Shown here piece by piece: positions 46,201 through 58,200 of a stretch of DNA of 64,000 nucleotides. Source of the stretch: Archivesica marissinica (lineage: Eukaryota > Mollusca > Bivalvia > Venerida > Vesicomyidae); contig CM026397.1 of assembly GCA_014843695.1 (NCBI GenBank), positions 38,513,952 to 38,577,951 on the forward strand, in the 5' to 3' direction. The position numbers and the translations under genes were made by a program. The notes below the pieces were generated by a model. The model saw only the letters and a program-made list of their open reading frames with translations. It ran no database searches and was not told the DNA's origin. Every line of letters begins with the position of its first letter. The first letter of the stretch is position 1.

Positions 46201-49200
46201 AATTAGAGGCGGAATTTTATGACTGACTTTATTTTGTTTTACAAAATCCTTTACAAGCTTCCAATATTTTCGTTTATTTGTTTGTTGTGCGTCTACTAAC
46301 GAGTCTTCAATATTATTATAAAATCTTGTTTTAGCATGCTTTACATAATTGTTTACTTTGTTTCTCATTTTTTTAAACTCATTCCAACCATCTATACTCT
46401 TGGTCATTAACGCTTTTTTTCTTATTTTGTCTCTTGCTTTTATTAGTTTTCTCAATTCAGAATCAAACCAGGGTTTGTCATTGGGCAGTTTCTTACAGAG
46501 GTTGGTGCACCAAGTACTGGTTAACCGCTGGAGCCTGCCCAGTAAGGTGCTGTTAGGTAAACTGCCTGTCATTCATATCGGCAACCAGTAGCGTCGATAA
46601 ATAAACGTAACAAACAAAAATATTTTTGTTTGTTTTTGGGGTTCGCACCGACAACTTGATGGAGGAAGACCCCCAGTTCCCCTCCAAGACGTATTTTAGA
46701 CACGGATAGTGACCCAGTTACAACAAACGACAAAATGGAGGAGAACGCGTTACCTTCCCTATCATACAGATATAAGGTATTTCCCCGCATACTTCATGAC
46801 TGAAATTGTACACAAAAATTTAATCACAAACTATTTATATTAACAAGTCAGTCAACCTTGGCTTGGAAACATTTCTTTCCGCTTCAAGATATGTGCATCT
46901 TGTACGTTGATGAATTCCAAGCAGATATGTGCATCAATACCCCAGGTACGTTGATGAATTCCAGGTAGATATGTGCATCAATACCCCAAGTACGTTGATG
47001 AATTCCAAGCAGATATGTGCATCAATACCCCAAGTACGTTGATGAATTCCAGGTAGGTATGTGCATCAATACCCCAAGTACGTTGATGAATTCCAGGTAG
47101 ATATGTGTATCTTGTACGTTGATGAATACCAAGCAGATATGTGCATCAATACCCCAAGTACGTTGTTGAATTCCAAGCAGATATCTGCATCAATACCCCA
47201 AGTATGTTGATGAATTCCAAGCAGATATGTGCAGATGTTTAATTTTAACAAAAAAACAAACAAACAACTCTCAATTAGGAAACTAATAACTAATCTTTCG
47301 TCCTGGCCTTTTCTCCAATCTCAAACTCAGACTCAAGCTTTCTCATTGGTCAAGCCAAGAGCAAATCGCAGACTCAACCAATCGCATCAGTTGAGCTTGA
47401 GATTTGAGAAACGTATAACCTCTGACCCTGGTAAACAGAGCAGGACTGATGTAAGTGACTCTTACTGTCAATGAGATCTGGTATAGCTGCGTAGTTCTGG
47501 AACTGGTAGAAAGATCTCTCGAGCATGTACTCCGGGTTAATCTCCTCTACCCGCAGCAGGTTCAACACCATGTTGTATGTGAGATGGAAGGCACTGTTCA
47601 ACGGATCAGCAGCACCCTGTTACATACATGCATACATACATATACTAAAAAACACTGGCTAAGAAAAACGGTTCAGTTTTTTATACCACAAACAGAAACA
47701 CAAATCGTTATCGGGTTGCCCTCATTTGCTGTGCGACTTACTACCATGGGCATACCGGTATTCTGTCACTTAAGGTTTGATTGTGAAAAATTTCTTGTCA
47801 GTCTCTTTTATAGCAGATGAAATACTATTACTATTAAAATAAAGCCACAATTTCACTTGCATGGGAATTCAACAGGGCATCATAAAATGAACCCAATCTT
47901 CTTTTTTTTAGGTTAATCATATTTTATTGCTCGATTAGTTATACATATACATGTGAATTAAGGGTGCAACGATACGCCTACCTCACGATACGATACATAT
48001 CACGATTCTTGGGTCACGATACGATACATATCGCGATATGGTTTTATGGAACCAAAGGGGAAAATATAGAAAATAGTTGAACTTTTCAAGTACATTTACT
48101 AATTAAAGCAAATGATTAACTGTAAAACAAGCAGTTATATAAACAATATAAACAATGCCTAGCCTACGCTCAGCCTATTAAACTGTTCCAACAGAAACAT
48201 TTCCTGGGTTTAAAGTTTCATATTTTTCTTTAGAAGTATCCACATTCTGTGGTAACAAAGCAGACCACTGGGCAATTACAATGTCTCCTGCTGTTGAGAA
48301 CATGCGTTCGCTATAGACGGATGAGCCTTGAATGGCCAGGTACGATCTGGCTAGTTTTTGTCATGTTACCCGTTTTATATGACACGTCCGTGAAACAATG
48401 GCGGCAAGTGGTTGTTTCTTTCACCGTTGTTTTTACGCCGTCAACTATATTAAATTTGAATCCAAAATGCGCCCATATTTTTTATTTGAAAGTTGCCGGT
48501 GGTGATTGTAATTCAGCCATGTTTGTTTTGTTTGTAAGAGTAGTCTCCCTTCCGTTGGAGTCGTAATTGCCGTACCGTATCGGGCATGCAGCGTATCGCG
48601 TATCGAACCGTGGCCCTAGTACCGCAATAAACCGTCCCACGGTATATCGTTGCACCCTTAATGTGAATACAAAACATGACAAATTAAATAAAGGCAAACG
48701 GGTCAGGCCACAAGTTCTAGCAACATTAGTTACGGCCCTTCCCGAAAGGCAACCAATCTTCGGCAACCAATCAAATTAAACAATATATGTCTTTGCATAT
48801 ATCTCTCTGTGTAAGGGATGTAAGGTTTTTTTAGGTACATGTGAATGAGACTTATGAAAAACATAAACATTTACATATTTTCTAAAATAAAAGGTGAATG
48901 TTGATCTGTTTTTGCTCATTTTCGTGTTTGGCAGTTTTAGCGTGATGACGTCATTTGCAAACAAATTCAAAAACAGGGCTATTGACGATAACAGCGAAAA
49001 TACCCAAAGTGGTGAAAAGACGAAAATACCTTCATCTCGGCGTAAAGAAATTTAATAATTGCATGTGAAGATAAGGCAGACGAAAATAATTATTTATTCA
49101 TCAAGCTGTCTTAAATAAAGTCAATGTATTGTTTTACATATTTAATAAGGAGTATTTATTTTATTACGGTTGTCAATTTCATTTATTCCAAACTTGTTTT

Positions 49201-52200
49201 ACTTTGGCTTTATCTTAGCAAGTACGGCGGGCGGGATTGTCAAGTCATTGTTTTTGCCTGCCCGAACCAAAATCATCCGACCTTGGGCCTCGGACTCGTG
49301 CTCTATTCGAAGACTGACCTTCACAGACATGTGCATTATGAGATTCTATGAGACACAAGATGGACGTGATATTGGGGCTTTTGCAATCCATCAAACACTG
49401 TGCCTCCCCCATCCATGTATCCTCATTAGATTAAAACCCAAGAGTGACTTACCTTCAGTACTAGCTTTCCTGCAGCTGGAGGCATTTTTTCATCAATCAT
49501 AAGTATCACAATCCCTCTGTCATCTAAGCCACGCCTTCCTGCCCTCCCACTCATCTGAATGTACTCCCCCGATGTCAGCTATATATCATAAAACATATCA
49601 GAATCCCTCTGTCATCGTTTTTTATATACTTTATTTATTTTACAACGATTGCGAAGCAAGTTTTAACAACTTGTGGTCATTCATGTGGGAGGAAACCGGA
49701 GAAAAACCACCTGTCCGATCTGGCGACCATCGTACCATCTCACATACTTCCCTGTTCGAGGATCGAACCCGGGTCGCATTGGTGAGAAGCGAGCGTGCTA
49801 ACCACTGCGCTAATTGGACAGCCTCTGTCATCTAAGCCACGCCTTTACCGCCCAATCATATTAATGTACACCCCTGATGTCAGCTATATATCATAAAACA
49901 AGTATCTCAATCCCTCTGTCATCTAAGAAATTAATATTTGTCCATGCTGAAGGTGTGAGTACCTCTAAAAGGCATGCGTTGTTTCTGAAGTCAGACCAAC
50001 ACTGCATTTATAAATGTATACATTATTTATCTGTACTATACATTGCCGATATTTAAATGTTCATACCCATCTGAAGTCCTTGCCATCAAACTTTCTTGCA
50101 CTTGTAAACAACACGGTTCTGGCTGGCATGTTCAGACCCATAGCAAATGTTTCTGTGGCAAACAAAGCCTGAAAATAAACAGTTCATTCAAATACAGTCC
50201 ATACTATAAGACAAGTTTTTACCATCAGATTATGACCTCACAGCGGCTTCCCATCTTTTTTATAAGTAAGTGCTAAAAAATGTTTTAATTATTTTTAAAA
50301 TGTGTTAAATGGTATCCATAATTACGTTTTAGAAAAGAAAGCAGCCTCACACTGAACAGTTCTTCAACTTGCACTCACAGGCACCCTCACACTGAACAGT
50401 TCTTCAACTTGCACTCACAGGCACCCTCACACTGAACAGTTCTTCAACTTGCACTGGTCAAACATGCAAGTCATACTTGTGTCTGGTGTCCATTTTATCA
50501 ACCCAGTGTTATATGCGAGTGCATAACAAAACCCACAGATTTCAGGACCAAAGTAGGCGAGAATGGAAGGTAGGTAAAACAATTGTTTAACATCATTTTA
50601 TACATATAAATCGATAGTGCTTACTGCTTAACAGTATAAGACTTCCACCTCATTGTTATCCCAATGCCGACGAAACACGGTGGGCTCAATTTATACAAAT
50701 TTATCTTAGCTCGATTGCGAAACAAGTTCCTACAGCTTATATTAATCGCTCTCGAGACCTCATTCCTGATGGAATCCACTGCCACGAGGGAGAGAGAAGA
50801 GACAATGTGGAACTTAAATGCCTTGCCTAAGGGCACAATCGTAACGGCTACAGCTGGCCGCTATGCCAGGTGTTGACCACAAAGATTTGGTGATTGATTA
50901 TTGGTTGACATTATCCTTTATGGTAACAATCCTAAACCTTATTGTGAACGTACATCAATAGCTAGATTAACTAGATCTACATTCTTCAGTTTGTAACATT
51001 TCTTAAATATTGTGTCTCCCGGCAGTTTACATGAGAAAATACTAACTCGGTTTTTATATTTATTTAATTAATTTTTTTCAAAAACTTGTTTCCACATTTC
51101 TTCCAAACATTATATGTACCGTATATGTACACTGAGGGGGAGGGGGGTTGTCAGTAGCAACATAATCATGGGTGGTGTCCTTAGTCTTCTTTCTCCCTCA
51201 TGGTGATGGATTCATTCAGGACAGATGTCTTGAGAGCGATTAACTTTAACTTTACTGTACCTTAATGAGGCCCTCAGAGAAAAGAATTTCTATGGTTTCT
51301 TTGAGGAGAGGTAGCAGTCCTCCGTGATGGATACCTATCCCCTTCTTCAATAGAGGTAGCACATGTTCCACCTAAAATACAATCAAGTATCACTGTTTCA
51401 TGTTCCTTGCGTGATAAATCAACAATGGGCTTTAATGGTAATGGACAGTTTTGTCACTTGTAGACTGTCGATTGGTCAGTAACAGTTTCCTAGACTGCCG
51501 ATTGGTCAGTAACAGTTTCCTAGACTGCCGATAGTAACAGTTTCCTAGACTGCCGATTGGTCAGTAACAGTTTCCTAGACTGTCGATTGGTCAGTAACAG
51601 TTTTCTAGACTGCCGATTGGTCAGTAACAGTTTCCTAGACTGCCGATTGGTCAGTAACAGTTTCCTAGACTGCCGATTGGTCAGTAACAGTTTCCTAGAC
51701 TGCCGATTGGTCAGTAACAGTCTCCTAGACTGCCGATTGGTCAGTAACAGTTTCCTAGACTGCCGATTGGTCAGTAACAGTTTCCTAGACTGCCGATAGT
51801 AAGTTTCCTAGACTGCCGATTGGTCAGTAACAGTTTCCTAGACTGCCGATAGTAACAGTTTCCTAGACTGCTGATTGGTCAGTAACAGTTTCCTAGACTG
51901 CCGATAGTAACAGTTTCCTAGACTGCTGATTGGTCAGTAACAGTTTCCTAGACTGCTGATTGGTCAGTAACAGTTTCCTAGACTGTCGATTGTTCAGTAA
52001 CAGTTTCCTAGATTGCCGATTGGTCAGTAACAGTTTCCTAGACTGCCGATTGGTCAGTAACAGTTTCCTAGACTGCCGATTGGTCAGTAACAGTTTCCGA
52101 GACTGCCGATTGGTCAGTAACAGTTTCCTAGACTGCCGATTGGTCAGTAACAGTTTCCTAGACTGCCGATTGGTCAGTAACAGTTTCCTAGACTGCTGAT

Positions 52201-55200
52201 TGGTCTGTAACAGTTTCCTAGACTGCCGATTGGTCAGTAACAGTTTCCTAGACTGCCGATAGTAACAGTTTCCTAGACTGCCGATTGGTCAGTAACAGTT
52301 TCCTAGACTGCCGATACTAACAGTTTCCTAGACTGCTGATTGGTCATTAACAGTTTCCTAGACTACTGATTGGTCAGTAACAGTTTCCTAGACTACTGAT
52401 TGGTCAGTAACAGTTTCCTAGACTGCTGATTGGTCTGTAACAGTTTCCTAGACTACTGATTGGTCAATAACAGTTTCCTAGACTACTGATTGGTCAGTAA
52501 CAGTTTCCTAGACTACTGATTGGTCAGTAACAGTTTCCTAGACTACTGATTGGTCAGTAACAGTTTCCTAGACTGCTGATTGGTCTGTAACAGTTTCCTA
52601 GACTGCCGATTGGTCAGTAACAGTTTCCTAGACTGCCGATAGTAATAGTTTCCTAGACTGCTGATTGGTCTGTAATAGTTTCCTAGACTGCCGATAGTAA
52701 CAGTTTCCTAGACTGCCGATTGGTCAGTAATAGTTTCCTAGACTGCCGATAGTAACAGTTTCCTAGACTGCTGATTGGTCAGTAACAGTTTCCTAGACTG
52801 CCGATAGTAATAGTTTCCTAGACTGCTGATTGGTCAGTAATAGTTTCCTAGACTGCTGATTGGTCTGTAATAGTTTCCTACACTGCCGGTTGGTCAGTAA
52901 TAGTTTCCTAGACTGCTGATTGGTCAGTAACAGTTTCCTACACTGCTGATTGGTCAGCAACAGTTTCCTACACTGCTGATTGGTCAGTAATAGTTTCCTA
53001 GACTGCTGATTGGTCAGTAACAGTTTCCTACACTGCTGATTGGTCAGCAACAGTTTCCTACACTGCTGATTGGTCAGTAATAGTTTCCTAGACTGCTGAT
53101 TGGTCAGTAACAGTTTCCTAGACTGCCGATTGGTCAGTAACAGTTTCCTAGACTGCCGATACTAACAGTTTCCTAGACTGCTGATTGGTCAGTAACAGTT
53201 TCCTAGACTGCTGATTGGTCAGTAATAGTTTCCTACACTGCCGGTTGGTCAGTAACAGTTTCCTACACTGCTGATTGGTCAGTAATAGTTTCCTACACTG
53301 CTGATTGGTCAGTAATAGTTTCCTAGACTGCTGATTGGTCAGTAACAGTTTCCTAGACTGCTGATTGGTCAGTAACAGTTTCCTACACTGCTGATTGGTC
53401 AGTAATAGTTTCCTACACTGCTGATTGGTCAGTAATAGTTTCCTAGACTGCTGATTGGTCAGTAACAGTTTCCTAGACTGCTGATTGGTCAGTAATAGTT
53501 TCCTACACTGCCGGTTGGTCAGTAACAGTTTCCTACACTGCTGATTGGTCAGTAATAGTTTCCTACACTGCTGATTGGTCAGTAATAGTTTCCTAGACTG
53601 CTGATTGGTCAGTAACAGTTTCCTAGACTGCTGATTGGTCAGTAACAGTTTCCTACACTGCTGATTGGTCAGTAATAGTTTCCTACACTGCTGATTGGTC
53701 AGTAATAGTTTCCTAGACTGCTGATTGGTCAGTAACAGTTTCCTAGACTGCTGATTGGTCAGTAACAATTTCCTAGACTGCTGATTGGTCTGTAACAGTT
53801 TCCGAGACTGCTGATTGGTCAGTAACAGTTTCCTAGACTACTGATTGGTCAGTAACAGTTTCCTAGACTGCTGATTGGTCAGTAACAGTTTCCTAAACTG
53901 CTGATTGGTCAGTAATAGTTTCCTACACTGCTGATTGGTCAGTAACAGTTTCCTAGACTGCTGATTGGTCAGTAATAGTTTCCTACACTGCCGGTTGGTC
54001 AGTAACAGTTTCCTACACTGCTGATTGGTCAGTAATAGTTTCCTACACTGCTGATTGGTCAGTAATAGTTTCCTAGACTGCTGATTGGTCAGTAACAGTT
54101 TCCTAGACTGCTGATTGGTCAGTAACAGTTTCCTACACTGCTGATTGGTCAGTAATAGTTTCCTACAATGCTGATTGGTCAGTAATAGTTTCCTAGACTG
54201 CTGATTGGTCAGTAACAGTTTCCTAGACTGCTGATTGGTCAGTAACAATTTCCTAGACTGCTGATTGGTCTGTAACAGTTTCCGAGAATGCTGATTGGTC
54301 AGTAACAGTTTCCTAGACTGCTGATTGGTCAGTAACAGTTTCCTAGACTACTGATTGGTCTGTAACAGTTTCCTAGACTACTGATTGGTCAGTAACAGTT
54401 TGCTAGACTGCTGATTGGTCAGTAATAGTTTGCTAGACTGCTGATTGGTCAGTAATAGTTTCCTAGACTGCTGATTGGTCAGTAACAGTTTCCTAGACAG
54501 CTGATTGGTCAGTAACAGTTTCCTAGACTACTGATTGGTCAGTAACAGTTTCCTAGACTACTGATTGGTCAGTAACAGTTTCCTACACTGCTGATTGGTC
54601 AGTAACAGTTTCCTACACTGCTGATTGGTCAGTAACAGTTTCCTACACTGTTGATTGGTCAGTAACAGTTTCCTAGACTGCTGATTGGTCAGTAACAGTT
54701 TCCTAGACTGCTGATTGGTCTGTAACAGTTTCCTAGACTGCTGATTGGTCAGTAACAGTTTCCTAGACTGCTGATTGGTCAGTAACAGTTTCCTAGACTG
54801 CTGATTGGTCTGTAACAGTTTCCTAGACTACTGATTGGTCTGTAACAGTTTCCTAGACTGCTGATTGGTCAGTAACAGTTTCCTAGATTGCTGATTGGTC
54901 AGTAACAGTTTCCTAGACTGCTGATTGGTCAGTAACAGTTTCCTAGACTGTTGATTGGTCAGTAACAGTTTCCTAGACAGCTGATTGGTCAGTAACAGTT
55001 TCCTAGACAGCTGATTGCGGAATGGTATGTGACATGTGTTTCAGATAAATGACAGATGCAACATATTTGCAATAGGCTGATTATAAAAATCATTTTTGCC
55101 CCTATTAATGAATGTAAAACAGTTTAATACCTGCGGTAGTTTCTTATCCTCATCTGACAGAGCATCTATGGCATTATTGAACACTTCCTGTACCAATTCC

Positions 55201-58200
55201 TTCTCCTCATCTATAAACATATAACAAGATCAGTACATACAAGGAATAATCTAGTTGGAAGTCGTGATCGCGCAGTGCTAGTGCGTTCGCATCAGTCGCC
55301 TCTTCTCTCTCCCTCGTGGCGATGGATTACATCAGGAATGAGGTCTCGAGTGATTAATATAGGTTGTAAGAACTTGTTTTGCAATCAAGCTAAAATAAAT
55401 TTGTATAAACTAATAATGTATAAGACAGTATCCGAGTATTCCATTTATCCTATCTTCTGAATAAGAAATTTTAGAGAAGAAAGATCTAAGACCTGAAGTT
55501 TATTATACGATTTGTGACCATATGACGTCATACACGCAATGATCATATGACGTCATACACGCAGTGACCATATGACATCATACACGCAGTGACCATATGA
55601 CGTCATACACGCAGTGACCATATGACATCATACACGCAGTGACCATATGACATCATACACGCAATGACCATATGACGTCATAAACGCAGTGACCAGGACG
55701 TCATATATGCAGTGACCATATGACGTCATACACGCAGTGACCATATGACGTCATACACGCAGTGACCATATGACGTCATACACGCAGTGACCATATGACG
55801 TCATACACCCAGTGACCATATGACGTCATACACGCAGTGACCATATGACGTCATACATGCAATGACCATATGACGTCATACACGCAGTGACCATATGACG
55901 TCATACATGCAGTGACCATATGACGTCATACACGCAGTGACCATATGACGTCATACACGCAGTGACCATATGACGTCATACACGCAGTGACCATATGACG
56001 TCATACACGCAATGACCATATGACGTCATACACGCAGTGACCATATGACGTCATACATGCAGTGACCATATGACGTCATACACGCAGTAACCATATGACG
56101 TCATACACGCAGTGACCATATGACGTCATACACGCAGTGACCATATGACGTCATACACGCAGTGATCATATGACGTCATACACGCAGTGACCATATGACG
56201 TCATACACGCAGTGACCATATGACGTCATACACGCAGTGACCATATGACATCATACACGCAGTGATCATATGACGTCATACACGCAGTGACCATATGACG
56301 TCATACACGCAGTGACCATATTACGTCATACACACAGTGACCATATGATGTCATACACGCAGTGATATGCCACGAAAGGTTTATTATGCATCGACTAATA
56401 AAGCAATGTTTGTATATTTCACCATAATTACATAAGAAGGTAACATAAACAGTCATTTATGCAGGGAACCCAATAATGGAGGGGCTATTGGGTCAACAGG
56501 ATTTGCACACCAATGAAATGAGCTTGTGGTTACAATCTATTTAAAAATGTTTTCTGTCAATTACACTGGAAGTCGTGATAGCGCAGTGGATGCGCGTTCG
56601 CTTCAGGTGCGAAAGGTCCGGAGTTCGAGCCCCGCTGGAGCCGTTACGATTGTGTCCTTAGGCAAGGCATTTAAATTCCACGTTGCCTCTTCTCTCCCTC
56701 GTGGCGATGGATTCCATCAGGAATGAGGTCTCGAGAGTGATTAACATAAGTTGAAAGAACTTGTTTCGCAATCGAGCTAAAATAAATTTGTATAAACTAC
56801 ACTGGTGTTCAAATTTTAAGAATGAACTGATTGATAATGCTTTACATCAATCTACGACTTATAGCCACAAGTTGTTACCGTTAACCATTATTATTGGTTA
56901 TAATCTGACCTTGCAAGATTGGTTAGACGAGCTAGCAATACATGTTTTAGACAACTTCCATTATCGCGAGTGTACTAATATAATAATCACGGAGTACTGC
57001 GAGGATATATGAATGTAACCGATTCAAAGCAAATCTACTTCCGGATGTTAGTTTTCGCAATACATCACGAATCGCGTCGCAAACACAAAACTGCAAATTA
57101 ATTGAATATGTTCAAGTTTGTGAAAATCGCGATTTAAAGTGTACAATGTGTTAAAGTATATGACAATGTTTTACAGTATCTGACTAACAAGTCAAGTCAA
57201 AGGTTTTAAACATATTCATGTCTATCACAAAGAAACATACACAAATTATACAGAAAAGCATTATTTAAATTAAGGAAGTGCACCGTCTCTGTGGTTAAGT
57301 CATCCGCCTACGGAGTGGGAGGTCGAAGGTTCGAATCTCGTCAGGGGTTCGTTCTGATATGGCCGGTTGGTGAGTCGCCAGCTGGTTAAATAATGGTTAT
57401 CGATTGCCTACCAGCCTGGCGCCTCGCCTACAAGTATATGATTCGGGAAGTACTGATGTCCATAAAAATAGGTGTCTCATAAGTCAGTAATGACTGGCCG
57501 TTTCAATAGGGGTGACACTATAATAAACAAACACTTTACTTTTATACGTGTAAATGACAATAACGTGTAAGATATTTAACTATTGCTTTACCTGTGTTGA
57601 AATCTAACTTGGTCATCTGTAAGGCATATGCTTCACAATCTTTCTTACTAAAACTGAAGACGATCACCGGGGCAAACTGCCTCTCCAATATCATCTTAAC
57701 TATCTTAAAACAGTTCGTCTCTTGGCCTGAAATATTGAAGAAGAATTAAACATCTTTGAAATTGTCTTGAAGCAATTCTGGGAAAAGATGGCTGGAATCA
57801 AACTTGATTTTAATTAATTAAATCAGGGTTCCTACTGAGGGTCGCCAATTGCGACAAAAAATAAATACTGGCGCTTAATTTTGTGAATTGGCGGAAATAT
57901 TTGGCGCAACCTTTTGGGGGGGGGGGGGTCACAACATGTTTTGTCAAATACATGACTTCACAATTTACTGTGAACTATATTATATGGCTCTTAGCTGGCT
58001 TCAAGTTGTTCAAATTGGCTCCAGTATTTTCCAATTGGTGCAGAAGTGACGCGGACAAATTTCAGAAAGAGGGAACCCTGTAAATACGTTATTCAATTTT
58101 TAAACATTTTTGTTAAATTTATTGAAATATTTCTACAATTATTTTTAAAAGATTTCACAGACAATTGATCAGTATATCTAATCTGGTATTAAAAGCAATG

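Larger units (their letters stand above)
47905..48780 (-). mobile_element. LINE-like 3' tail split by the hAT insertion
   Basis: Sequence on both sides of the hAT element resembles the LINE tail at 43900-43990 (TTTATTGC and the GGCCACAAGT / ACGGCCCT segments). This indicates the hAT copy jumped into a pre-existing retroposon. Confidence 0.5.

Noticed and set aside
52793..54248. Minus-strand frames with [10 protein letters not shown] repeats
   Set aside because: 30-bp CCAAT array; no start, homology or splice support.
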